Shown here: positions 8,314 to 17,344 of the stretch, piece after piece | Layout of the letters: every line of letters begins with the position of its first letter | Numbering within the stretch: the first letter of the stretch is position 1 | Assembly (NCBI GenBank): GCA_023434855.1 | Contig: JAEYSJ010000106.1 | Location: 1-22,583, forward strand | Direction of reading: 5' to 3' | Length of the DNA stretch: 22,583 bases | Origin: Bacillota bacterium | GTDB taxonomy: Bacteria > Bacillota_C > Negativicutes > JAEYSJ01 | Translations under genes and position numbers: made by a program | Notes under the pieces: generated by a model | Database searches by the model: none | The model's input: only the letters and a program-made list of their open reading frames with translations | Told to the model about the DNA's origin: nothing

Positions 8314-8551
8314 CTTTGCTACGTAACGAAAATTAGATTTTGAGATATCGCAATTAAGGGCTGAGAGAGAAAACGGCTAAAAAAAAACAAACCGGCAATT
8401 CATTTTACCCGTTTTACTAAGATGTCTTTTATGCCTGGATACCAAAGTCCCGCATTGGTATTATACTTACTTCAAAACAGTATAATTTTATTAGACAAGT
8501 TTGCAGTACTCCTTCGGTGAATGAAGACCTGCAAACTTGTCCTTTTTAATG
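8314..8551. other. convergent intergenic region
   Basis: This 238-base gap lies between two converging operons. Apart from the strong hairpin at 8494-8541, it contains a smaller perfect inverted repeat, ATACCAA (8439-8445) with TTGGTAT (8455-8461), and an A9 run near 8379. The small repeat has no T tract on either side. I see no gene and no recognisable riboswitch in it. Confidence 0.6.
8494..8548 (+). terminator. strong terminator at the convergence point
   Basis: A perfect 13-bp inverted repeat, GACAAGTTTGCAG (8494-8506) and its complement (8529-8541), encloses a 22-base loop and is followed by CTTTTTAAT on the plus strand. It would end the plus-strand glycosyltransferase operon. On the minus strand the hairpin lies ten bases past the Wzy/WaaL-like stop but is followed by CTAATAAAA, a poor T tract, so termination in that direction is less certain. 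Confidence 0.85.
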
Positions 8552-9601
8552 TTAATTCAATTTATATTGTACCTTATAACCATAGTGTTTAATTAGCCCA
8601 AAACAGAATCCCAATTCAAACATAAATATAATCCAGAGCAGCGGCTTGCGAAATGCTGAATCTACCATTCCATGTATTAGTAGTGCGACTGCTGCCATAC
8701 TCATTCCAATAGCCAGCTTACGATAATTGGATTCTGGCATTGACTTTATACCACGAATAATAAAAATTGAAGAGCTCAATATAAATAATACAAAAGAAAT
8801 TACTGTCGGCATCCCGCCCTCGGTAGCAAAAACCAGAAGAACATTATGCGCATGTATCAAATCTTCATATGCATCAGGCAACATATAATACTGCACATAT
8901 ATAGACTGGAAATTTCCTAACCCAATTCCTGTCCAAAAATAATCCCGTATCATCTCTAAACTACTAGTCCAAACATAGATTCGACCAACATTGGCAGGAT
9001 GATCCATCTGCAAGCTACTAGTTAAGCGACTTAAGCCGTCACTATTTTGTAAAAAAATAACAGCCGATAGTATTGCACAAATTATTAAAGGCTTATAAGC
9101 CTTATTGACTAGTAAGATAATAACCGTTGCAAAGCCAGTCGCCAGCCAAGCTCCCCGCGTATAGGTTACGAATAATCCGCAAAACAACGTTAGCAACACC
9201 ATAATCATCAACAGAAATCGTTTAGAACTTACGTTTTTGAACAATAAAGCACTAATAATAACTGGTATTACTAGCTCTAAATAACGTGCAGCAATATTGA
9301 CTCCTCTAACAATAGAGTTCGGCCGGCTGATATGTAAAACAAAGTGCTGGTAGAGTAAAACTATGGCAATTATAGTGGCATAAAAAACACATAAGTATAA
9401 AAAATACTCATTATATTTTCGATATCTATCATTTTGGGCAATTTTAAAAGCACCATAAAAAATAATAATACCACTAAGATAATGTAAAAAAATAGGTAGA
9501 CTGGATTTAATTTTTACAGAATATAATGTCGATATCAGCAAACAACCTGCGAAAACTAGTAAAATGGTCAATGATTGCTGAAAACCACTTTTATCGTTCA
9601 T
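8552..9601 (-). CDS. O-antigen ligase/polymerase-like membrane protein (Wzy_C)
   Basis: A polytopic membrane protein with about ten hydrophobic segments. It carries the Wzy_C signature: TYTRGAWLATG (with the conserved Arg) leading into a periplasmic loop with GRIYVWTSSLEMI, GIGLGNF and the HAHN histidines, then ATEGG. Proteins of this group either polymerise repeat units (Wzy) or ligate glycan to lipid A-core (WaaL); sequence alone does not separate them. A GTG at 9616 is in frame, but GTGAGG there is the ribosome site (nine bases) for the ATG at 9601, and nothing comparable precedes the GTG, so I start at 9601 (349 residues). This is slightly shorter than the usual 400 or more. It is last in the minus-strand series, 62 bases after the GT2 gene, and AT-rich. 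Confidence 0.87.
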   Translation of the reverse strand: MNDKSGFQQSLTILLVFAGCLLISTLYSVKIKSSLPIFLHYLSGIIIFYGAFKIAQNDRYRKYNEYFLYLCVFYATIIAIVLLYQHFVLHISRPNSIVRGVNIAARYLELVIPVIISALLFKNVSSKRFLLMIMVLLTLFCGLFVTYTRGAWLATGFATVIILLVNKAYKPLIICAILSAVIFLQNSDGLSRLTSSLQMDHPANVGRIYVWTSSLEMIRDYFWTGIGLGNFQSIYVQYYMLPDAYEDLIHAHNVLLVFATEGGMPTVISFVLFILSSSIFIIRGIKSMPESNYRKLAIGMSMAAVALLIHGMVDSAFRKPLLWIIFMFELGFCFGLIKHYGYKVQYKLN

Positions 9602-9663
9602 TCTAAAAAACCTCACACTTGCTATTGTAGTAATTTAGCATTACTGATCAAATATTAAAGCAT

Positions 9664-10626
9664 CTACAGTATTTTCGCTAATTTCCACCACGCATCATTC
9701 TTAGCAAAAACAATCTTTGTTTTTAGCTTATCAATTAAGTTCAAATGTGCTATATCCAAATAGTCAAGATATTTGCCATATTCTTTATCATTTATTACCT
9801 GTCTGGCCTCCTGAGCGTAGCCATTTTTTATCATGCGCCATATTATCTTATATAATTTATAGGCAATTCGCATATGTAATATCTCATGTAACTGTTCTTT
9901 CTTGTAATGTGGGAGCTGTTGAGTCAAAATATATTCAGTCGCTCTTTTAAATCCATAGAAAGCGTGTATGTGTTTTTGCCAATTCCACTTAGCAGTTATG
10001 GCTGAACCAGCTCTGATACGATAAATAAGCAGTTCCCTTTCAACAGCATGCACTGTTGCATAGGATACCAGTTTCCAAATAAACTCTTGATCTTGCCCAA
10101 CCAGGCAGCCTTCGGTGAAAAGCAATCCTAAATGATCAATAAGCTCTTTTTGAACCAGTATTGCTCCAATATGCACTTGTGTTTGGCCTTGTACTACGGG
10201 GATTAATATATTACCACTGGCATAAGCATAGCTAAATTTCCGGCGCAATCCATTAGCATATAGATGTGTATAGCCGCAGTATGCCATAGAAATATTACCT
10301 TCCTGAAATGCATTGAACAATTCTTCTAAAAAGGTAGGTTGCCACATGTCGTCTCCATCAAGAAAAGACAAATACATTCCTGAAGCCGCCAGTATTCCGG
10401 TGTTTCTGGCCACTGAAACACCGCTATTATCCTGACAGATCAATCGAAAGCGATTATCACTGGAAATATAATCTTTAATGACCTCTACCGTATTATCAGT
10501 CGAGCCGTCATCAACAATAATCGCTTCCCAATTAGTAAAAGTTTGTTTACGTATAGATTCAAGCGTTTCGCTAATAAATAGTGCAACATTATAAGCAGGA
10601 ACAACTATAGATATAAGATTATTCAT
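9664..10626 (-). CDS. glycosyltransferase family 2
   Basis: A 320-residue GT-A transferase. ISIVVPAYNVALFI opens the fold, IIVDDGSTDNT (37-47) binds the nucleotide, SGVSVARNTGI follows, and FLDGDDMW (88-95) holds the metal-binding DxD-type acid cluster (Asp90, Asp92, Asp93). The region past residue 150 has the usual GQDQEFIWKL catalytic-base helix. No membrane segments are obvious, so it would act at the cytosolic face on a lipid-linked acceptor. The ATG at 10626 has AAGGAG about six bases upstream. It begins 18 bases after the ugd stop and is clearly in the same operon, suggesting but not proving use of UDP-glucuronate or a related sugar. Confidence 0.93.
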   Translation of the reverse strand: MNNLISIVVPAYNVALFISETLESIRKQTFTNWEAIIVDDGSTDNTVEVIKDYISSDNRFRLICQDNSGVSVARNTGILAASGMYLSFLDGDDMWQPTFLEELFNAFQEGNISMAYCGYTHLYANGLRRKFSYAYASGNILIPVVQGQTQVHIGAILVQKELIDHLGLLFTEGCLVGQDQEFIWKLVSYATVHAVERELLIYRIRAGSAITAKWNWQKHIHAFYGFKRATEYILTQQLPHYKKEQLHEILHMRIAYKLYKIIWRMIKNGYAQEARQVINDKEYGKYLDYLDIAHLNLIDKLKTKIVFAKNDAWWKLAKIL

Positions 10627-10644
10627 GATTAGCTCCTTTTAGCC

Positions 10645-12015
10645 TTACCGCCCTACCCCTTCATAAACAAATCCGACTTCTTCCACTTCCGGCCGGTCAT
10701 ATATATTTCTAAGATCAAAGAAATAATCACCTTTCATTGCTTGCTTGATTCTCTTTAGATCTAAGCTGCGGAATTGATTCCACTCCGTAATTAATACAAC
10801 GGCATCAACATCTTTTACTGTATCATATTCATCCTTACAATACACAATAGAGTAATTGTCTGTTTCCTTTTCATCCAGCATATCAGCAGTTTTTACACTG
10901 TGAATATCAGGAAAAGCTTCCAGTGCAGCATTATCCATCGCTACAGGATCGTAAACCCTAACCGTAGCTCCCTGGTCCAGCAGGCGCTTAATAATGGTAA
11001 CAGAAGGAGCTTCCCGCATATCATCCGTTTGCGGTTTAAAAGCTAATCCTAAAATCCCGAAAACCTTGCCGGATATGCTCCCCATTTTTTGTTCAATTTT
11101 TTGCACCATATATTGCTTTTGGTTTTCATTAGCAGTAACAACGGCTTGTACTAAAGTCATGTTAACGGAGACCTGATTACCAATATTCACGAGAGCTTTG
11201 GTATCCTTAGGGAAGCAACTCCCTCCATATCCGGCTCCAGCCCGCAAAAAGTATTTACCAATACGCCCATCCATGCCCATTGCCTTGGCAACATGATGCA
11301 CGTCAGCGCCTACTCGATCGCACAAATTAGCAATCTCATTAATAAACGTAATTTTGGTTGCTAGAAAAGCATTGGATGCATATTTAATTAACTCAGCTGT
11401 TTCGATATCAGTAAAAACAAATGGAGTTTCAATAAGGTATAATACATTATAAATATTCTTCATGACATTTGTCGCAGCTTCACTCTCTGCTCCAATAACA
11501 ACCCGGTCGGGATGCATAAAGTCACGCACAGCAGATCCTTCTCTCAAGAATTCCGGATTTGACACGACGTCAAATTCTATAGAAAGACCTCTTTGATCAA
11601 GCACCTTCTGGATCACCTGCTTAACACGCTGTCCCGTGCCAACTGGAACAGTACTTTTATCAACAATGACCTTATAACTATCCATATTTTCGGCAATACT
11701 TTTTGCCACAGACAATACATATTGCAAATCTGCAGATCCATCTTCACGCGGCGGTGTACCTACAGCAATGAAGATAGCAGTAGAGTTCGCCACTGTTTCT
11801 TTAATATCGGTAGTAAAGTTAATTCTTCCTGCTTTATAATTTTTTACTACCAGCGCTTCCAGACCTGGTTCATAAATTGGTATCTTCCCTTTTTTCAGTT
11901 GATCAATTTTCTCGGCATCTACGTCCATGCAGGTTACCTGCATACCAAATTCTGCAAGGCAGGTACCTGTAACTAAACCAACATAACCAGTACCAATTAC
12001 TGAAACTTTATTCAT
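10645..12015 (-). CDS. ugd: UDP-glucose 6-dehydrogenase
   Basis: Oxidises UDP-glucose to UDP-glucuronate in the cytosol with two NAD+. The 456-residue protein has GTGYVGLVTGTCLAEFG (8-24) for NAD binding, VDKSTVPVGT (118-127), NPEFLREG with Glu155 and Glu159, Lys211 and Asn215 in AELIKYASNAFLA, and the catalytic Cys267 with Asp271 in GGSCFPKDTKAL. The spacing of these residues fits the characterised streptococcal enzyme. Length is typical of the UDP-glucose/GDP-mannose dehydrogenase family. Because GDP-mannose is also made in this locus, GDP-mannose dehydrogenase was considered, but the UDP-glucose type fits the motifs better. The ATG at 12015 has GGAGG upstream. It is followed within 18 bases by the GT2 gene and preceded by its own promoter-like sequence. 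Confidence 0.95.
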   Translation of the reverse strand: MNKVSVIGTGYVGLVTGTCLAEFGMQVTCMDVDAEKIDQLKKGKIPIYEPGLEALVVKNYKAGRINFTTDIKETVANSTAIFIAVGTPPREDGSADLQYVLSVAKSIAENMDSYKVIVDKSTVPVGTGQRVKQVIQKVLDQRGLSIEFDVVSNPEFLREGSAVRDFMHPDRVVIGAESEAATNVMKNIYNVLYLIETPFVFTDIETAELIKYASNAFLATKITFINEIANLCDRVGADVHHVAKAMGMDGRIGKYFLRAGAGYGGSCFPKDTKALVNIGNQVSVNMTLVQAVVTANENQKQYMVQKIEQKMGSISGKVFGILGLAFKPQTDDMREAPSVTIIKRLLDQGATVRVYDPVAMDNAALEAFPDIHSVKTADMLDEKETDNYSIVYCKDEYDTVKDVDAVVLITEWNQFRSLDLKRIKQAMKGDYFFDLRNIYDRPEVEEVGFVYEGVGR

Positions 12016-12027
12016 TTTAATCCTCCA

Positions 12028-12051
12028 GTTTAAAATTCATCGCTTAAATAG
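12028..12051. repeat. imperfect direct repeat in the ugd leader (copy 1)
   Basis: This 24-base stretch resembles 12099-12121: both read GTTTAAA, TTCAT, a GC and AAATAG in the same order, differing at a few bases and one gap. The copies are 71 bases apart and flank the CCGC/GCGG hairpin in the untranslated leader of ugd. They could be regulator sites or a small duplication. Confidence 0.5.
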
Positions 12052-12098
12052 TGCGAAAGTAAATTTCTACCGCGCTGCGGCTAATATCCTCTTTACAT

Positions 12099-12121
12099 GT
12101 TTAAATTCATTGCACAAATAG
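12099..12121. repeat. imperfect direct repeat in the ugd leader (copy 2)
   Basis: Second copy of the repeat at 12028-12051, one base shorter. It lies just downstream of the predicted ugd -10 box on the minus strand, so it would overlap the transcription start region. Confidence 0.5.
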
Positions 12122-12137
12122 CTATAATCTACTGCTT

Positions 12138-12146
12138 ATTATATCA
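12138..12146 (-). promoter_or_regulatory. predicted extended -10 promoter for ugd
   Basis: Read on the minus strand, TGATATAAT contains a perfect TATAAT box (12143-12138) with the TG of an extended -10 element; no good -35 is visible. Transcription from it would give a leader of about 115 bases before the ugd ATG. That leader contains a GC-rich CCGC/GCGG mini-hairpin (12070-12080) and one copy of an imperfect direct repeat, with the second copy just downstream of the box. Confidence 0.5.
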
Positions 12147-12234
12147 TCTAAACAGCTTTTTCCCTAACGGCAGGAATATCCATCAACATTCTCTCTTCTC
12201 TTAGGAAACTTCCTGCTTGGTATGATAGCCTTCA

Positions 12235-13602
12235 TCATTCCTTTATTTTATCAATATAAGCTAACAACTCGTTAGTTTTTGCTTCCATCATTGATATATC
12301 TCCCCGCGACTCCACATTTAAGCGGATAACCGGCTCAGTGTTAGAGGTGCGAAGATTAAAACGCCACACATCATATTCTACCCCGAGACCATCTGTACGA
12401 TCAACCTTAGCTCCTTCAAAAATATATCTATCTTCCACAAGCTCTAGCACTTTTTTGGCGTCAGCTACTGTGCGATTGATTTCTCCACTGCAAGGATACT
12501 TCATCATTCGTTCATTAACAAGCAATGACAGCGGTTTATTCACTTCACACATCAAAGCAGTAACCAGCAGCCAGGGAATCATACCGCTGTCGCAGTACGC
12601 GAATTCCCTGAAATAATGATGAGCGGACATTTCGCCACCATAAACTGCGTCCTCTTTACGCATGCGCTCTTTTATAAAAGCATGGCCAGTCTTACTTTGA
12701 ATGGGAATACCACCAAACTGTTCAACGAGCTCAATCGTATTCCAAGTCAGGCGAGGATCATATATAATTTTACTCCCTGGCTGACGTGTCAAAAAAGCTT
12801 GCGCCAAAAGCCCTACAATATAATAGCCTTCTACAAAGTTACCTATTTCATCAAAGAAGAAGCACCGGTCAAAATCTCCATCCCAGGCAATGCCAATATC
12901 AGCACCTGAATCTCGCACCGCTTGTGCCGTTGCTTCCCGGTTTTCCGGCAAGAGAGGGTTAGGTATGCCTTGTGGGAAGGTTCCGTCTGGCTGGTTGTGT
13001 AATTTGATGAATTGAAACGGCAATATTTTTTCCAATGCGTCGAGAACCGGACCTGCGCAGCCATTACCTGCATTTACAACGATCTTGATGGGACGCATTT
13101 TGGATACATCCACATACTCCAGTAGATGCTGAATGTATCGATCCATGATGGAAATTTGAGTGACGTTCCCCTTTTTTTCAGGCAATGGGCACAAGAATCT
13201 TCCTGTCACTGCCAAATCCTCAATATCGCGTAGTCCAGTATCACCACTAATAGGCTTTGCTCCTGCTTTCACCAGCTTTAATCCATTATAATCCATGGGA
13301 TTGTGACTGGCAGTAACCATAATTCCACCATCTGTTGCTAAGTAAAATGTCGCAAAATAAACTTGCTCTGTTCCACAAAGTCCAAGATCTAATACATCAC
13401 AGCCTGCATCTGTCAGCCCCTGAATCAAAGCCGCTGCTAAAGGCTCACTCGTTAAACGGACATCCCGGCCGACAACAACCTTTTTCGCGCCTAACAGTTC
13501 AGCATAGGCCCGACCAATCCGATAGGTCAGTTCTTCATTTAGTTCCTGTGGCACCTTCCCGCGGATATCATAGGCTTTAAAGGCAGTTCTATTCAAAGAC
13601 AT
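12235..13602 (-). CDS. phosphomannomutase/phosphoglucomutase
   Basis: An alpha-D-phosphohexomutase of the ManB/AlgC group, converting mannose-6-P to mannose-1-P and glucose-6-P to glucose-1-P, so it feeds both ManC and Gal[12 protein letters not shown] marks the N terminus. The phosphoserine loop [11 protein letters not shown] has its Ser at residue 99, the Mg loop is DGDFDRC, the sugar-specificity loop is [10 protein letters not shown], and RTSNTEP in the last domain binds phosphate. The GEMSAHH loop is typical of dual-specificity AlgC enzymes. A GTG at 13614 is in frame, but GTGAGG there lies six bases before the ATG at 13602 and is its ribosome site, so I use 13602 (455 residues). It follows the LtaS-like gene by only 32 bases, indicating co-transcription. 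Confidence 0.94.
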   Translation of the reverse strand: MSLNRTAFKAYDIRGKVPQELNEELTYRIGRAYAELLGAKKVVVGRDVRLTSEPLAAALIQGLTDAGCDVLDLGLCGTEQVYFATFYLATDGGIMVTASHNPMDYNGLKLVKAGAKPISGDTGLRDIEDLAVTGRFLCPLPEKKGNVTQISIMDRYIQHLLEYVDVSKMRPIKIVVNAGNGCAGPVLDALEKILPFQFIKLHNQPDGTFPQGIPNPLLPENREATAQAVRDSGADIGIAWDGDFDRCFFFDEIGNFVEGYYIVGLLAQAFLTRQPGSKIIYDPRLTWNTIELVEQFGGIPIQSKTGHAFIKERMRKEDAVYGGEMSAHHYFREFAYCDSGMIPWLLVTALMCEVNKPLSLLVNERMMKYPCSGEINRTVADAKKVLELVEDRYIFEGAKVDRTDGLGVEYDVWRFNLRTSNTEPVIRLNVESRGDISMMEAKTNELLAYIDKIKE

Positions 13603-13634
13603 GCAAAACCTCACTTTCTGTACCTTTAAACACT

Positions 13635-15608
13635 TTATTTAATCTCTCTTCCTCGCATGATCCGCCACCATGCAATTGAACTTTTAGTTTGTTTTTCCGC
13701 TCTTGCTGATTCTATATCCAAAGGAGTATCTCCAGGCTGAGCCCACTCCAGCTTCTCAGCATTTCCGTTTTCTATCCTACCAATATAAGATGGTGTAAGC
13801 CATAACTGATCATTGATTACGAATTCTTTATGCTTTGTTAAACTTTCTCCAATGGAATAGTAGGTAAATCCTTGCGGCGCAATTAGTTCCAGCAAAGTAG
13901 GGCTAATATCAATATGACTGCCTACTACCTTATCAGGCAGCATTTGTTTCGTTACTCCCTGACCATAAAAAATCAGCGGGACAGCATATCTTTCGTATAA
14001 TGCCGGATTAGCTTCAAGATTAACCCGATCACCATGATCCCCAGTAATGATAAATAAGCTTTCCGGATATTTGCTATACATATTCTGGACAAATTCTGTT
14101 AAGACTTTATCGGCATACCAAAAGTGGCCAAGCTTAGTTATCCATTCCTGGTCTGACTTTAATTTACCAGGTAATCCATTATTAATACTATCCTCATCTA
14201 TATTTTCGCCTTTTAGATCTATCGTATAAGGCGGATGATTCGATGTAGTTAAAATAACATGAAAAGTCGGTTGATCATCTTTAAACATATCGGATATAGC
14301 ATTCAGAAATTGCTTATCCTCGCTCCCCCAGGCATTACCACCTTGGTTTGTCAGATCATTGCTGCCATAAAATGTATCGAACCCCTGTGATAAGACAAAT
14401 TCTTCTACCCGCTGCCACGAACTAAAGCCACCGTACCAAAAAAACGTTTTATAACCTAATTTTTTCATTTGTGCTGCAATAGAACTCGCGTAAGCTTCTT
14501 TATATGTTTCTTTTTGATAATTAGGCGAAAGATTAACTTCTGGTAAACCTGTAACAATCCCATTAACTGCTGTCATAGTAGACGTACTGGCCGGCAAAAA
14601 AGTTTGAACATGAACTGCATTGTCCTGTGCTATAATCTTTTTCATTCCATTGGCAATATTTAAATCTTTATAGCTGGGTAGCAGCGGCCATTCTGCATAA
14701 CTTTCCGCAATGATTAAAAAAACGTGTCTGGGCTTCTTTATTTTTGATCCTTGTGCTTCTTTTTTAAAAAAATCATCTATATTCGCAGTTTCTATTGCAT
14801 GACCTGACAAATAACTTCCGTATTCAATTATTTGCTCTTTTTTAACATTTAAATCTTTGCCACTTTTTAATTTTGCATTAATACTATACGCACGATACAT
14901 TGCCTGAACATCGTCAAGTATCGCCTCATTTAGGAATTCATCCTTGCTTTTAGCCGCACTTTCCCAACTGATTCCGCTCCCATAGGTCAAACTTCCCCCA
15001 AAGCGCGTAAATACAATGAGTAAACATATAGTCATTAACACAGCTGTGCGAAATACATTTCTTTGTATTTTTTTTGAAAACCAGGGCATCTCATATGTGC
15101 CAGCATTGATAATTCTTTTAAATATCTTACATAATAAGTAAGCGACTAAAAAAGATCCCGCCAATCGAGCCACTAAATGATATTGCTGTAGTAAAGTATA
15201 GAATAAAGCCACCGGATCGTCCTTAAAGGTATTAAAAATGAAAACATTAAAAGCCATATGAAATTGCTCATAATAGGGAATCCTAACCTGAAATAATATA
15301 CTAAGAAGCGTTATATAAATATAAGCCAATCCTAAACGAATGTTTTGCACTTTAGCGGATCTGATAAAGATATTTAAAACTGTGCAAAATAAAAAAGATG
15401 CTAACGTTATAATCCCGGCACTTTTTAAACTTAACCTCGCACCATAATATAAAGACATCGCTATGTCTTTACCTGAAGTGCCTTCACTTAAGTATTCATG
15501 TAAAATACCAATAAAGCCAGCTCTGAATAAACAGATAACGGCCAAAATGAATACATATAATTTTAGATCCTGTTGTAAATTTTTAAAGAACTGATCCCAT
15601 CTGGACAT
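13635..15608 (-). CDS. LtaS-like sulfatase-fold membrane transferase
   Basis: A 657-residue protein with the topology of lipoteichoic acid synthase: five N-terminal membrane segments (about 17-37, 62-82, 92-108, 148-165 and 187-201), a linker, and a large extracytoplasmic alkaline-phosphatase/sulfatase-fold domain. Metal and active-site elements are FLIIAES (Glu302), the [10 protein letters not shown] loop (341-350) that supplies a Thr or Ser nucleophile, SNHPPY (His457) and ITGDHGD (Asp524, His525). The family transfers phosphoglycerol or phosphoethanolamine from phospholipid to glycans or lipids. In a bacterium with an outer membrane a true lipoteichoic acid role is doubtful, and modification of the polysaccharide made here is more likely; this is inference. 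The ATG at 15608 has AAAGGGG ten bases upstream. It sits between manC and the mutase gene, so it appears integral to the cluster. Confidence 0.9.
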   Translation of the reverse strand: MSRWDQFFKNLQQDLKLYVFILAVICLFRAGFIGILHEYLSEGTSGKDIAMSLYYGARLSLKSAGIITLASFLFCTVLNIFIRSAKVQNIRLGLAYIYITLLSILFQVRIPYYEQFHMAFNVFIFNTFKDDPVALFYTLLQQYHLVARLAGSFLVAYLLCKIFKRIINAGTYEMPWFSKKIQRNVFRTAVLMTICLLIVFTRFGGSLTYGSGISWESAAKSKDEFLNEAILDDVQAMYRAYSINAKLKSGKDLNVKKEQIIEYGSYLSGHAIETANIDDFFKKEAQGSKIKKPRHVFLIIAESYAEWPLLPSYKDLNIANGMKKIIAQDNAVHVQTFLPASTSTMTAVNGIVTGLPEVNLSPNYQKETYKEAYASSIAAQMKKLGYKTFFWYGGFSSWQRVEEFVLSQGFDTFYGSNDLTNQGGNAWGSEDKQFLNAISDMFKDDQPTFHVILTTSNHPPYTIDLKGENIDEDSINNGLPGKLKSDQEWITKLGHFWYADKVLTEFVQNMYSKYPESLFIITGDHGDRVNLEANPALYERYAVPLIFYGQGVTKQMLPDKVVGSHIDISPTLLELIAPQGFTYYSIGESLTKHKEFVINDQLWLTPSYIGRIENGNAEKLEWAQPGDTPLDIESARAEKQTKSSIAWWRIMRGREIK

Positions 15609-15657
15609 TCGTGCGATACCCCTTTAATGTGAAATTCACCTAACCCCATTGCAAGAG

Positions 15658-15765
15658 AAAAGATTACCGCATCACTTTTGTTTTGTACATTTACAAATAA
15701 GCTCATTTAATCACTATATACGTAAAGCTTATTTGTTCAAAACATGAGTGGCACGGCAATCTTTT
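15658..15765 (-). repeat. long imperfect inverted repeat between manC and the LtaS-like gene
   Basis: Arms at 15658-15703 and 15726-15765 pair through an outer AAAAGATT-CCG block, a middle TGTTTTG block and an uninterrupted 11-bp inner block ACAAATAAGCT, with a 22-base loop and a bulge on one side. On the minus strand the structure begins 20 bases after the manC stop and ends in TCTTTTCTCTT, so it could act as a terminator or attenuator. The long arms also resemble a small non-autonomous element. Confidence 0.7.
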
Positions 15766-15784
15766 ATTTATCATTCACCTTTCG

Positions 15785-17167
15785 CTAAGCTCGACCATAA
15801 ATATCGTCGAAGCGTACAATATCATCTTCTTCTAAATACTTACCATTTTGTACTTCGATAATTTCAAGCGGAATCCTGCCGGGGTTCTCTAAGCGATGTT
15901 TAGTTGACATCGGAATAAATACGCTTTCATTTTCGTGAACCATTTTTATCTCTTCGCCGATCGTTACCTTAGCTGAACCTCCAGTAACAATCCAATGCTC
16001 ACTGCGATGATAGTGCATTTGTAAGCTTAGGCGTTCACCAGGAGCAACAACGATTTTCTTCATTTTATATCCAGGGCCTTCCCCAAGTACCGTATAGCGT
16101 CCCCAAGGCCGATGGACAGTCGTCGCCACTTCTGCTTCAGAGCGGCCCTGCTGCTTCAATTGACATACTACATCTTTCACCTTTTGAGACTCACCTTTTT
16201 TAGCAACTAATATGACATCGTCAGTCTCAACTACCAATAAATCCTCCAGACCAATACCGGCAATTAAACGACTTTGTCCCAACACAAGCGAATTTGATGA
16301 ATCGACTAACAGGCAATCGCCCTCAATCGCATTACCATTTTCGTCCTTAGCCAGCACATCATAGATTGCATCCCACGACCCAATGTCATTCCAATAGGTA
16401 GTAAGCGGAATAGTAACAACCTTATGCGATTTTTCGGCTATTGCATAATCAATAGAAATACTTGGCATGTTCGCAAAATTCTCAATAATAACTTCCCATG
16501 ACTTCGCTGCCAGAGTTGCAATCTCCGGTGAAAATGCATCCAATTCCTCTTGTAAACAGCTAATCCTAAAGGCAAACATCCCGGAATTCCAATAGTAGTT
16601 GCCAGCTTGAATATATCTTATAGCAGTCTCAGTATCCGGTTTCTCCCGAAATGAATCTACAACAAATCCCGCCCCACAGGGTGCTCCTGCCTGAATATAA
16701 CCATAACCAGTTTCCGGTTTATCCGGCTTTATGCCAAAGGTGACTATTTTCCCTTGCTTAGCTACATCAACTGCCATGTGCACCGATTTACAAAAGTCAT
16801 CTGGTTGTCGAATTACATGATCAGCAGGAGTTACAAAAATAACTTCATTCTCAGAGACTCCTATTTTATCTATACAATAACGCGCTGCCAAAGCAATTGC
16901 CGGTGCAGTATTACGAGCAACCGGCTCCAGGATAATATGAGCTTCTTCAATACCACACGTTTTCAGTTCCGCCTGAACATGATGAAGATATTCTTTATTA
17001 GTCACTATCACCAGATCGGTTTCTGCCACTACCGGCTGAAACCGATTTATCGTCTGTGCTAACAACGATACTTCATCACCGATTTTCAGAAACTGTTTTG
17101 GATATCCCTGACGGGATAACGGAAACAGGCGAGTCCCGCCGCCTCCGGCTAAAATAACTACTTTCAT
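15785..17167 (-). CDS. manC: bifunctional mannose-1-phosphate guanylyltransferase/mannose-6-phosphate isomerase
   Basis: Makes GDP-mannose from mannose-1-P and GTP. The C-terminal cupin interconverts fructose-6-P and mannose-6-P. The nucleotidyltransferase domain spans about 1-280 with LAGGGGTRLFPLSR (6-19) and YPKQF, EPVARNTAPA (81-90), VTPADH (112-117) and FREKP. The type II isomerase cupin spans about 350-455 with RPWGRY (353-358), metal ligands in QMHYHRSEHW (383-392) and His424 in STKHRLENPG. At 460 residues it is full length, so no separate manA is needed in the locus. The ATG at 17167 has GAGGAG upstream. It has its own promoter-like sequence and a leader of about 170 bases after the galE terminator. 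The next gene downstream is the LtaS-like transferase, beyond a large inverted repeat. Confidence 0.97.
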   Translation of the reverse strand: MKVVILAGGGGTRLFPLSRQGYPKQFLKIGDEVSLLAQTINRFQPVVAETDLVIVTNKEYLHHVQAELKTCGIEEAHIILEPVARNTAPAIALAARYCIDKIGVSENEVIFVTPADHVIRQPDDFCKSVHMAVDVAKQGKIVTFGIKPDKPETGYGYIQAGAPCGAGFVVDSFREKPDTETAIRYIQAGNYYWNSGMFAFRISCLQEELDAFSPEIATLAAKSWEVIIENFANMPSISIDYAIAEKSHKVVTIPLTTYWNDIGSWDAIYDVLAKDENGNAIEGDCLLVDSSNSLVLGQSRLIAGIGLEDLLVVETDDVILVAKKGESQKVKDVVCQLKQQGRSEAEVATTVHRPWGRYTVLGEGPGYKMKKIVVAPGERLSLQMHYHRSEHWIVTGGSAKVTIGEEIKMVHENESVFIPMSTKHRLENPGRIPLEIIEVQNGKYLEEDDIVRFDDIYGRA

Positions 17168-17344
17168 TCGGCACTCTCCTCAACACTTTTATATAATCAG
17201 ATCTAAAATTAATTTATTTCGTACTTATACTATAGTAATTTATTTTCAACATTCGTGTTCTGGAACCCTTTTCGCGAAAAAGCGGACTAAATATTAGTTA
17301 GCTAAATAATGATGATTGTAACTTCCTAAATTACGATATATCGA

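Noticed and set aside
8341..8400. GGGCTGAGAGAG sequence recalling a thiamine riboswitch
   Set aside because: The second conserved half and the paired stems of a TPP riboswitch are missing, and the element would lie downstream of, not before, a gene.
12070..12080. CCGC/GCGG hairpin as a terminator of the mutase gene
   Set aside because: The stem is only four base pairs, has no T tract, and lies downstream of the predicted ugd promoter, so it belongs to the ugd leader.
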